In this document: positions 56,114 to 63,892 of the stretch, piece after piece
How the letters are laid out: each line of letters begins with the position of its first letter
Numbering within the stretch: the stretch's first letter is position 1
Assembly: GCA_964020085.1 (NCBI GenBank)
Contig: OZ026604.1
Location: forward strand, 21,403,894 to 21,467,893
DNA from: Micromussa lordhowensis
Taxonomy: Eukaryota > Cnidaria > Anthozoa > Scleractinia > Lobophylliidae
Direction: 5' to 3'
Length of the DNA stretch: 64,000 nucleotides
Notes under the pieces: model-generated
Seen by the model: only the letters and a program-made list of their open reading frames with translations
Database searches by the model: none
Told to the model about the DNA's origin: nothing
Translations under genes and position numbers: made by a program

Positions 56114-56749
56114 ATGAAAATTCCTAATTATGATTCAGCTTCTAATAATGACCGCAATTTCAAACGACTGCTACCTTATATGCCTTCAGACACTTTTCGA
56201 ATGTTAATTTGTGGACCAAGCGGTTGTGGTAAAACTAACGTTCTTATGCATATGCTTTATAATCTACTCTACTATGATAAGATTTACTTGTTTTCTAAAA
56301 ATCTCGAGCAACCGAAGTACAGACAACTATTAGAAACATTTCGACCCATTTCAGAAGAGGCTGGTTATGATGTTATAGAAGAGAGCAATAGTGATGTCAT
56401 TCCTCTAGAAAGCCTAGATAATGATAATCAAAAAATAGTTATCTTTGATGACTACGCTTGTGAAAGAAACCAAAAACCACTCATTGAATATTTTGTTGGT
56501 GGTCGTCATAAAAATTGTAGTGTAATCTATTTAAGTCAATCTTATTATCTCACTCCCAAAGACATCAGGTTGAATTGCTCTCATTTTTGTATTTTTGACT
56601 CTCCAAGTAATGCAGAGACAGCAAGAATGTGTAAAGAAGTCAATGTACCTAAGAATCGATTCGAGAGTGCGACTAGTGAGCCTTATAGTTTTGCGTACAT
56701 TGATAAGACAAAAAAGACAATCAGAAAAAATTTCAATGAAAATATATAG
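56114..56749 (+). CDS. FtsK-HerA type DNA packaging ATPase
   Basis: 211 aa, packages the genome into the capsid. Walker A LICGPSGCGKTNVLMHM (about 34-50), Walker B KIVIFDDYACE (about 116-126), then GGRHKNCSVIYLSQSYY, the sensor/arginine segment typical of this viral family (A32-like). Length is normal for Polintons. ATG follows TTATATAG; stop TAG 1 bp before the next ATG. Confidence 0.9.
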   Translation: MKIPNYDSASNNDRNFKRLLPYMPSDTFRMLICGPSGCGKTNVLMHMLYNLLYYDKIYLFSKNLEQPKYRQLLETFRPISEEAGYDVIEESNSDVIPLESLDNDNQKIVIFDDYACERNQKPLIEYFVGGRHKNCSVIYLSQSYYLTPKDIRLNCSHFCIFDSPSNAETARMCKEVNVPKNRFESATSEPYSFAYIDKTKKTIRKNFNENI

Positions 56750-56750
56750 G

Positions 56751-57098
56751 ATGGATAATGGAAATGGTAATGACAATGGCAATGGTAATGGTAATGTTAA
56801 TGAAAAAGTAAATGATAAAGAAGAATGTAAGAGACTAACAAATTCAATAATAGTTGATTTGTCAGAAATGGATTTTTATTATGAAAATATTAGTGCTATG
56901 CTACTAAAACTAAAATCAATTGAGGAAAAGTACAACGAAGTTATTGACGATAGAATATTGTCGTTAACTAAAAGTCTTTATAGCTTACATATCGATTATT
57001 TGAGAGACACATCTGAATCTGAAGATTCTGAAGATTTTAATATTCATCGGAAAATGTTACGTCTTAAGGGTCTGGAAGTAGAAGAAGAAGAAATTTAA
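56751..57098 (+). CDS. Small coiled protein with Asn-Gly repeats
   Basis: 115 aa from ATG 56751 (one base after the ATPase stop, in ATATATAGGATGG). Begins with a low-complexity DNGNGNDNGNGNGN run, then a helical region (MDFYYENISAMLLKLKSIEE) and an acidic tail (LEVEEEEI). Unknown; the frame further upstream overlaps the ATPase and is not a real extension. Might be a small scaffold or fibre-associated protein. Confidence 0.6.
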   Translation: MDNGNGNDNGNGNGNVNEKVNDKEECKRLTNSIIVDLSEMDFYYENISAMLLKLKSIEEKYNEVIDDRILSLTKSLYSLHIDYLRDTSESEDSEDFNIHRKMLRLKGLEVEEEEI

Positions 57099-57113
57099 TT
57101 TAGTATATTATAT

Positions 57114-60100
57114 ATGGGTGTTACTAATGGACAACTTGAATCACCATCAGCAACTGGTAAAGGTGAAAAAGGTGATCCTGGTTTACCTGGAATTGGATTT
57201 AGTCTAACTGATGATGGTAATTTTGATATTGATAGTAAGCGATTAACTGAAGTAGCTGCTCCTATCGATAAAAATGATGCAGCTACAAAGGAGTATGTTG
57301 ATAATAACCTATCAGCTATTGATTTGTCACCTTATCTGAAAAGAGATGGAACAACTTCAATGACTGGTCATTTAAATATGAATAATCATAAGATTAGTGA
57401 TTTAGAAGATGCTACTAATGATAATGATGCTGTACCTCTAAAACAATTAAAGGAGATGACAACAGATCATAGGACAAATTATCATTTGCAACCTAGTTTT
57501 ACTTTTTATAAAGATTTTGGTGATAAAGCAGAATGTACTAAAGGATCTATACCTATTCCTGGGCACACTGATCATTTTGAACTATTAGAAGCGCCTCGAG
57601 AAGGGGCGCAATCTGGTTATGCTTATTCTACTGTTCGACTAGTGAACAATTTAGAAATAGATCCTAATTATTCTATCGTTTTTGAAATATTTGGATATGA
57701 TGGAACAAATATAGTTACAGATGGTGATTCAGATAGGCTATTATTTACAAATGTCACTGGTAATGCAAACATAATTGATTTTAGTCATGATTGGTTTAGC
57801 AATTACGCAAAAGCTTACATAATATTTAATAGTTCTAAAAGAGATGTGAACATCCGTTTACAATTTCGATATTATGGTTCCAGTAACTCTAATTTTAAAT
57901 TTCTATTTTTTAGTAGATGTGTCAAAGGAATACAAAGGACTAGTTTTGATCATAGATTATTTAATGTTAAAAGTACTGATTTTTCAGGAACAATATTAAA
58001 TTTTGAACCGATCAATATGAATAATGAAAAGATAATCAATATTGGTAATCCTACTGGCCCTAAAGATGCAACAACCAAAGAATATGTTGACGATGAAGAC
58101 GCTAAACAGGATATTGCTATTAATGATTTATCTTCTAGAAAATCAGATAGGTCAGAAGTATTACTCCTAAACGGAAGCCAAAACATGACTGGTAATCTTT
58201 CTATGAATGGAAATAGGATTTTTAGCTTACCTATTCCAACTGGGGCTCAGCAACCTGTGACAAAGACTTATTTAGAAAGTCAAATTGCTTCCATACCACA
58301 GCCTGATTTAAGTCTTTATCTCAAAGTAGATGGTTCACGCGCTATGACAGGAGATCTCAATATTGGTAGTAAAAAAATAACAGATTTAGAGACTCAAGAT
58401 GATGTCCCAATCAGTGATTACCCTAATGCTTTAAAAGATTCTAAAATGGCTGTTAATAAACTTTATGTCAATGAAAACTTTTTAAAATTAAAAGGTGATG
58501 ACTATGACTTAAAAGGTAAACGGATAAGAAATACTGAACCATATGGTGTCAATACTTTTGATACAAATGATTTGGTCTCCAAGGCATTTGTCTTAGCAGA
58601 AATAAGTAAGCTACCTACAGATGTATTAAAATTGGATGGTTCAAGGCCCATGACAGGTGATCTAAACATGAATAATAATCTCATTACAAATTGTGGTAGA
58701 TTAACCATGGTTGCTGATGGTAATAGTCCAATTAATATGAATAATAGTTATCTTTATGGTTTACCAAATCCAGTTAGTGGTGATGATGCTGTTAATAAAA
58801 CTTATGTTGACAATGGAGATAATTTGAATTTACCTTTAAATGGTTCCAGATCAATGACAGGAAGTCTCCAAATGGGTGATCATGCTATCACTGGAATTAG
58901 TAGTAGTTCTGTAGACGACGCAGCCCTAACAGTTGGTGATGCAAAATCTACTTATCTACCACTTTTAGGAGATAGAGACATGGAAGGAAATCTTGATATG
59001 GCTAATCATAGCATTATCCGCTTGAAAGATCCAAATTCATCAGATAACACACATGCAACTAATGTTAACTATGTTAATAGGAGAGTTACTGATAATAACT
59101 CAGTACTTAGATCTTTTATTGAATACAAAGTTAGTGAATTTGAAGAACTGAATATTAAAGCAAACCGACAAGATAATGAATTCTCTTTTGTCATGGATGA
59201 TGATTTATTTAAGGAAGATGATGATGATATTACCAAAGTAAGAAAAGTCGACAAAGATTACTATGATATCAACAAAGCTACTTATCAATTTAAAATTAAG
59301 TATGACTCTGCTATCGGTTATTATAGCACCCGATTAACTATTGATTTAAAATCGTTAGATTTAGGTGAGTATACATTAGCTTTTGAAATGTATTACAATG
59401 ATAAAGTAGATCATGACGAAGTGGTTGTTAACGCTGTATCTGAAACTTTGAATGTTTCACGTAATAATACAAATACTTTTTCCGATCACAGTAGAACAAT
59501 AGTGAATTTTCACAAATATGGAAACATTGGGATTATTGATTTAGATATTGATTTAACTTTAAAGTACAAGAGTGGTAACACTTATGATGCAGAAACCGAC
59601 ATCTTTGTAGTCCTTTATGGTGTCAGTGGTCATCAGAATGACGTTGACTCGAGAATTTGGGATAGATTCTATACCATCAGAAACAAAATCGTCTATTATG
59701 AAGCATCTATAGATATGGGTAATCGTCAGATAAAAGGATTATCTGATGGGAATGAAAACGGTGATGCTGTTAATGTGAAACAACTAAATGAAACAGAAGA
59801 TAATGTTGTAAAATATGTTGATGGTGAAATTGTAAAAGTAAATAGTGAAATAGCAAAAGAAAATCCTACTATTAATGAAAATAAAAATTTAGTAGAATTA
59901 ATAGTAAAATATATATTAAGTAATGATTCAAAGATTTCTTTAATAAAAGATTTGTATTTTTCTGATAGTAATGAAGGTAAAACACCAAATACATATGCAT
60001 TTGTAACTACTGGTGATAACAAAGGTGATTTAACTTTTTATTATGTATTTCAACATAGCGCTACTACAAATAGTGTAATGTCTATAAGTATTAGATATAG

Positions 60101-60470
60101 GCACTTACTTGGCTATGAACATATTCATGTTGATAAAAGCAAAGTCGTAATTTCACGTAATCCTACAATAGATGAACCATCTTTAAGAACATTTAATATT
60201 CCAAATAACGCTTTAGGAAAGCAAGTCCTATTTTGGATTTGGTTTAAAGACACTCATATGAACCTAATTTTTAGTGGAATTAGTGCTCCAATTATTATTA
60301 ATAATTTTTTTACTGATAGTAGTGGACTAAGAACTATAAGAAGAATAAATGTAGATGATAATCCTTTCACTAAGGTGAGAGGATTGGTAACAAAGAATGT
60401 TTGGGACAATAATAGTACAGCATTTGAAAATGTGAAAGAATTTGAAAAGAGTCAAGGAACTATTATATAA
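57114..60470 (+). CDS. Giant fibre-like protein with phage-tail-type repeats
   Basis: 1118 aa. N-terminal tag MGVTNGQLESPSATGK, a short collagen-like Gly-X-Y run (GEKGDPGLPGIG, about 17-28), then about nine diverged copies of a unit of the type L-x2-DG-S-x2-MTG-x-LNM-x4-I-x2-L ... DAVxKxYVD, known from trimeric phage tail fibres. Clear cores: DGTTSMTGHLNM, NGSQNMTGNLSM, DGSRAMTGDLNI, DGSRPMTGDLNM, NGSRSMTGSLQM. Inserted beta domains lie at about 120-280, 680-860 and 930-1080. Likely the receptor-binding spike of the virion. ATG in ATTATATATGG. Confidence 0.8.
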   Translation: MGVTNGQLESPSATGKGEKGDPGLPGIGFSLTDDGNFDIDSKRLTEVAAPIDKNDAATKEYVDNNLSAIDLSPYLKRDGTTSMTGHLNMNNHKISDLEDATNDNDAVPLKQLKEMTTDHRTNYHLQPSFTFYKDFGDKAECTKGSIPIPGHTDHFELLEAPREGAQSGYAYSTVRLVNNLEIDPNYSIVFEIFGYDGTNIVTDGDSDRLLFTNVTGNANIIDFSHDWFSNYAKAYIIFNSSKRDVNIRLQFRYYGSSNSNFKFLFFSRCVKGIQRTSFDHRLFNVKSTDFSGTILNFEPINMNNEKIINIGNPTGPKDATTKEYVDDEDAKQDIAINDLSSRKSDRSEVLLLNGSQNMTGNLSMNGNRIFSLPIPTGAQQPVTKTYLESQIASIPQPDLSLYLKVDGSRAMTGDLNIGSKKITDLETQDDVPISDYPNALKDSKMAVNKLYVNENFLKLKGDDYDLKGKRIRNTEPYGVNTFDTNDLVSKAFVLAEISKLPTDVLKLDGSRPMTGDLNMNNNLITNCGRLTMVADGNSPINMNNSYLYGLPNPVSGDDAVNKTYVDNGDNLNLPLNGSRSMTGSLQMGDHAITGISSSSVDDAALTVGDAKSTYLPLLGDRDMEGNLDMANHSIIRLKDPNSSDNTHATNVNYVNRRVTDNNSVLRSFIEYKVSEFEELNIKANRQDNEFSFVMDDDLFKEDDDDITKVRKVDKDYYDINKATYQFKIKYDSAIGYYSTRLTIDLKSLDLGEYTLAFEMYYNDKVDHDEVVVNAVSETLNVSRNNTNTFSDHSRTIVNFHKYGNIGIIDLDIDLTLKYKSGNTYDAETDIFVVLYGVSGHQNDVDSRIWDRFYTIRNKIVYYEASIDMGNRQIKGLSDGNENGDAVNVKQLNETEDNVVKYVDGEIVKVNSEIAKENPTINENKNLVELIVKYILSNDSKISLIKDLYFSDSNEGKTPNTYAFVTTGDNKGDLTFYYVFQHSATTNSVMSISIRYRHLLGYEHIHVDKSKVVISRNPTIDEPSLRTFNIPNNALGKQVLFWIWFKDTHMNLIFSGISAPIIINNFFTDSSGLRTIRRINVDDNPFTKVRGLVTKNVWDNNSTAFENVKEFEKSQGTII

Positions 60471-60483
60471 TATAAATATATAT

Positions 60484-61248
60484 ATGGGGTTTACTAATGG
60501 ACAACATGACAAACCATCAACAACAGGAAAAGTAGAAAAGCTTAAAAAAAGAATAGGTTTAAAATTAACTCCAGACAATCATTTCCATTTACAAAACAAG
60601 AGATTAACTAACATTTCCGCTCCAATGGATGATCACGACGCAACCACTAAACGTTTCGTATCTGATTTATTAAAGACAAAAGCAGCAACTACATACGTTA
60701 ACAATGAACTAGCTAAAAAGACTAACTCATCGGCTTTAAAGGATTACGCTTTAATTACTGATTTAGGAACTTTAGCAATCGAATTCAATGATGCATTAAA
60801 AAGCAAAGTCGATTACAATGATTTAGAGACTAAGACGCAAGATAATAATTTAGCAGCTAATACGCAAAAAACATACCCGTTCATCACCGTCTATGCAGAA
60901 GAGAATGGACCACTGATTAAAGGTTCTCTCCAATGGAGTTTCGGTAATGGATGTGAGAGAAATAAGCAATATGGTTGGCCTAGTCCTGTAGACGGTAAAA
61001 TAATTCGTGGCAGCATTTGTGTTTGCGCTGGCATTCATCAAGCATCTGAAGTGATCGTCGGCTTAGTTCTTAATGGTGCTGATAAAGATTTAAAAATTGC
61101 CAAACCTGTCAATGAATGGTCAAATCACACTATTTTCAGCGATCCGATTACGATAAAAGCCGGCGACAGGATCAATTTTCGAAGCAAAACATCGAATTCA
61201 TCCGTAACACACGCGATGGTAAACTTATTGATCGAAATTGATATGTAA
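60484..61248 (+). CDS. Short fibre-like protein with C-terminal knob
   Basis: 254 aa. The start at 60484 (ATATATATATGGGG) is preferred because its N-terminus MGFTNGQHDKPSTTGKVEK repeats that of the giant fibre. Then one tail-fibre unit (NKRLTNISAPMDDHDATTK), a coiled stretch, and a C-terminal beta domain of about 120 residues (GSLQWSFGNGC, IIRGSICVCAG, IKAGDRINFRSKTS) that could be a trimeric knob. The two genes form a long/short fibre pair. Confidence 0.75.
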   Translation: MGFTNGQHDKPSTTGKVEKLKKRIGLKLTPDNHFHLQNKRLTNISAPMDDHDATTKRFVSDLLKTKAATTYVNNELAKKTNSSALKDYALITDLGTLAIEFNDALKSKVDYNDLETKTQDNNLAANTQKTYPFITVYAEENGPLIKGSLQWSFGNGCERNKQYGWPSPVDGKIIRGSICVCAGIHQASEVIVGLVLNGADKDLKIAKPVNEWSNHTIFSDPITIKAGDRINFRSKTSNSSVTHAMVNLLIEIDM

Positions 61249-61261
61249 TTGCAAGCTGTCT

Positions 61262-61560
61262 AGATAATATGCAAATGAGTTTAGGAAACGCGTTTCATCC
61301 AGACAATAAAAGCTATGGTTGACTAAAATAATTGATGACTCATGCCTACAGGGGATTCCCGGAAACGCGTTTCATCTAGACAATAAAAGCTATTGTATAG
61401 CTACAAACTAAGCTACAAACTCACGAGATAAAAATATTTCTATAATTTTGTAATCTACCTTGAAGTTTGTAATCACTAAAATAATTGATGACTCATACCT
61501 ACAGGGGATTCCCGGAAACGCGTTTCATCTAGACATGGTTGACTAAAATAATTGATGACT
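61262..61560. repeat. Array of palindromic repeats in the fibre-eIF1 spacer
   Basis: Three copies of the 12-bp perfect palindrome GAAACGCGTTTC (61285-61296, 61362-61373, 61515-61526), each followed by ATC(C/T)AGACA, and three copies of actaaaataattgatgact (61322-61340, 61475-61493, 61542-61560). Two units also share 'cctacaggggattcccg'. Spacing is irregular (77 and 153 bp). This is the only long non-coding stretch in the element. Confidence 0.8.
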
Positions 61561-61591
61561 TTTAGAAAAATTTATCTTATCCAAAGAATAG

Positions 61592-61852
61592 ATGGATATT
61601 AAAAGTTTATCTTCTTTGATAGATGAAAGTAGAAAGTTTATTAAAATTTCTCTTCAAAAGAGGGGAAAAAAATCAATCACCTCATTTGAAAAGATTGAAG
61701 GTTTTAATTTAAAAGATTGGAAGAAAAAGTTAGCGTGTAACGGTTTTATTAGAGACCAAACTGTAAACCTACAAGGTGATCAAACTGAAAAAATATATGA
61801 TGAATTAATCCAAATGGGCTATGATAGTGATCAAATTGTTTTTAATTTATAA
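61592..61852 (+). CDS. eIF1/SUI1-like translation initiation factor
   Basis: 86 aa. The pattern matches SUI1: an N-terminal beta strand IKISLQKRGKKSITSFEKIEG, then WKKKLACNGFI and VNLQGDQTEKIYDELIQMGY followed by a closing strand IVFNL. ACNG and LQGDQ are the most conserved parts of eIF1. It covers the core without the usual N-terminal tail, normal for short viral homologues. eIF1 sits on the 40S subunit and controls start-codon choice; a viral copy may bias initiation towards the element's messages. ATG at 61592 follows GAATAG. Confidence 0.8.
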   Translation: MDIKSLSSLIDESRKFIKISLQKRGKKSITSFEKIEGFNLKDWKKKLACNGFIRDQTVNLQGDQTEKIYDELIQMGYDSDQIVFNL

Positions 61853-61870
61853 ATATAATAAAATAATATA

Positions 61871-62350
61871 ATGGTGGCTAAAAAGAATATTTTCGATTGG
61901 AATCATATTTCAGACAAATTATCAACTGATGAAGTAGACGAACTAAAGTCTTATTATCTAAGCTATCATAGGAAATGTTGGGCTTTTAAAAAGGCTTACA
62001 AAAGATTCAAATTGTTCAAATTCATTGGTAATTCACTCTCTGTACTGACCGCTTCAGGTGGTATTGCTAGCGCTATCGCTACTGGTGGTATCAGTCTAAT
62101 AGCGATTAGTACAGTAGCATTATTAGTTAAAGGCTACATGGAACACAAAGGTTTAGACTTAAAAATTCAAAATTGTACCTATGCCTATCAAAGTTACCAG
62201 CATTTGTTAATAATGATTCGAGAAGCTATGCGCTCAGGTGATCTTAACCGAGAAAGTTTAATTAATCAAATGACAAGCGTTGACAATTTTGTGATTGATA
62301 ATAGCCCAATTATTGATAAATATTTAAAGATGTATGACACTGTCCACTGA
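61871..62350 (+). CDS. Two-helix membrane protein, SLATT-like layout
   Basis: 159 aa. N-terminal soluble part with YYLSYHRKCWAFKKAYKRFK, two hydrophobic segments (about residues 56-72 and 73-92: LSVLTASGGIASAIATGG and SLIAISTVALLVK), then an amphipathic helical tail (CTYAYQSYQHLLIMIREAM). The order Tyr-His/Lys helix, two membrane helices, long helix resembles SLATT-type proteins, but this is by appearance only. Last gene before the right terminus; ATG in AATATAATGG. Could be a membrane or lysis factor. Confidence 0.6.
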   Translation: MVAKKNIFDWNHISDKLSTDEVDELKSYYLSYHRKCWAFKKAYKRFKLFKFIGNSLSVLTASGGIASAIATGGISLIAISTVALLVKGYMEHKGLDLKIQNCTYAYQSYQHLLIMIREAMRSGDLNRESLINQMTSVDNFVIDNSPIIDKYLKMYDTVH

Positions 62351-62435
62351 CTTCAGACACACGCTAGTATGCGTGAGTACGTGTTTTGAATATTAATGAT
62401 AGGTGACATGCAAATATCGACCAATTAAAATATTT

Positions 62436-62451
62436 GTCTGATGCATCAGAC
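62436..62451. repeat. 16-bp perfect palindrome next to right TIR
   Basis: GTCTGATGCATCAGAC, 6 bp inside the repeat boundary at 62458. No equivalent at the left end, where the VLTF3 gene abuts the repeat. Confidence 0.8.
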
Positions 62452-62457
62452 TACGCT

Positions 62458-62702
62458 AATTACGCATCGTGAGAACAATCTAAATTTTACTATATCCTAC
62501 ACTATCCTACGCATTTTAGGCATTTTTGTGCGTAAAATAGTATGTCTAATTTTTACGATATCTACGCTACTTACACTACCTACGCATAACTACGCTGTTT
62601 TAGTGTATTATATCATATATTTTAGACTCAGATTTTTACACTAACTACGCTGAGATGCGTAAAATCCAGAAATGTCCTAGTTCCCCCATTTCCTACACTA
62701 CT
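62458..62702. repeat. Right terminal inverted repeat, 245 bp
   Basis: Complement of 42535-42779; ends CCTACACTACT. Followed directly by GTCCGC (62703-62708). Confidence 0.95.
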
Positions 62703-62708
62703 GTCCGC
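62703..62708. repeat. Target site duplication GTCCGC, right copy
   Basis: Exact copy of 42529-42534. Confidence 0.9.
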
Positions 62709-63301
62709 GTTCTCCGACATTACGCATGAATACTGAGTCGAAGGTCAAAAACATAAGGTTTATTTAATTCTGGTACAAACCCACACGTCGAGATCGCTCT
62801 TTACTCCATCTAATGCGATTCGCTAGAATGCAAGCGAAATGTAAACAATCAATAAACATTTTGGACATAAATCTGGCGGCTCAAAGTCTGACAGACAGTT
62901 ACACATTTGTGGATCCTCCAAAGGTAATTAAAAACGTCTTCGTATAATTTCGACGATCTCTTCTACTTCGCGACTAAATAAACAAATTCTCGTTACTCGA
63001 TTTTCAAAATGTGCGTTGCCTATTTTCCCGCTCAAAAACTCTCACCAAGTACCATGGGTAATTGACAAGACCCAGGTCCCCACACTAGGTCCCAGGCCAC
63101 AGCAAATAATTGTAACAGTTGTTGTTGCTAAACGCACTTGGGGTGTAGTTCCAGGGTCATAACATTCAATCTGGGGAAGGGTGGGGTGTGGAGAGATGAG
63201 GAATTAAACGGATGGGTATGCCTTCAGGGCTGAGTTTACACCTTCTATGGCAAGGTGGAGAGGAAATGATGAGACGAGTTATTTGAAAGTTAAGACAAAT
63301 A

Positions 63302-63376
63302 TTTTACTTAAGCGAGTGAACGAATTCAACTACAGCTGCGCACTAGACTTGAATGGAACACAATGTGAAATAGGTA
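63302..63376 (+). pseudogene. Half EGF exon
   Basis: VNEFNYSCALDLNGTQCEIG: the C-terminal half of an EGF with one cysteine changed to Tyr, so it could not fold normally. Copies at 9049-9115 and 40707-40774. Confidence 0.6.
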
Positions 63377-63763
63377 CTCGCTGTGAAAAAGATCAGGTAG
63401 TATCACATACAAGTTATAGGGCTGAAATGTGACAATCGATCAGCAAATGGCAGAAATGTGGGGTAAATTCTGATAAAAAGTACTTTTTAAGGGTGTTTCT
63501 TTATTCCGTGCAAGTATCTTAGAAATGTGAAGAGTTTCGAGCAGGATTCAGGCGCCAGTTCGACTAATTTATTTCCTAACTAGTTTCGATTTATCAAGTT
63601 TTTTTCTGATTTTGTGTTTAGCTGTTTTTGTTATATCTCTTGTTACTGTACATAGTTTATTTCCACCAGAATTCCTTTTTATGCTGCTACTAATGGCACA
63701 CTCAACCATACGTTGTGACATAGAAATACATGTACTAACACACTTACATCCTTTTGTTTTTAG

Positions 63764-63892
63764 ATATTGACGAATGCGCTGCACAGGTCAGCCCATGTGA
63801 TGTGGTAGCAAACTCTGAATGCAAGAATACGGATGGATCGTACAACTGCCAGTGCAAAGATGGATTTGTAAGGAACGGTCCTAATTGTGAAG
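63764..63892 (+). CDS. Gene C exon: calcium-binding EGF domain
   Basis: 129-bp phase-1 exon with TTTTTAG acceptor and GAAG/gtgc donor: DIDECAAQVSPCDVVANSEC and NCQCKDGFVRNGPNCE. Counterpart of 5886-6014. The D8C exon expected next lies beyond the window. Confidence 0.85.

Larger units (their letters stand above)
42535..62702. mobile_element. Complete Maverick/Polinton (adintovirus-like) element, 20,168 bp
   Basis: Defined by 245-bp inverted termini, a 6-bp duplication and the hallmark set: protein-primed PolB, retroviral-type integrase, adenain-type protease, packaging ATPase, double-jelly-roll major capsid and single-jelly-roll minor capsid. About 20 genes in two opposed blocks. Identical-looking termini and mostly open frames suggest recent insertion and possibly a still functional endogenous virus. 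Confidence 0.95.
42519..63117. mobile_element. Putative solo LTR split by the Polinton
   Basis: Outside the Polinton, 42519-42534 plus 62709-63117 make about 425 bp starting TGTCGG and ending TAACA, flanked by GTTGT on both sides (42514-42518 and 63118-63122). The flank is a GTT repeat, so that duplication alone is weak. However, gene B's matching intron (about 9300) and the repeat copy near 40350 lack this sequence, so it is an insertion, and the TG...CA ends and size resemble the LTR at 38568. Confidence 0.5.

Noticed and set aside
56595..56750. N-terminal extension of the 115-aa protein into the ATPase gene
   Set aside because: It would overlap the ATPase in another frame and lacks the start-proximal tract, whereas ATG 56751 has it.
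57950..60022. Antisense frames over the fibre gene
   Set aside because: Ser/Leu-rich shadows of the repetitive fibre coding sequence; no start context of the element's type.
61262..61560. CRISPR-like repeat array
   Set aside because: Only three copies, unequal spacing, palindromic rather than hairpin repeats, no cas genes, and a eukaryotic genome.
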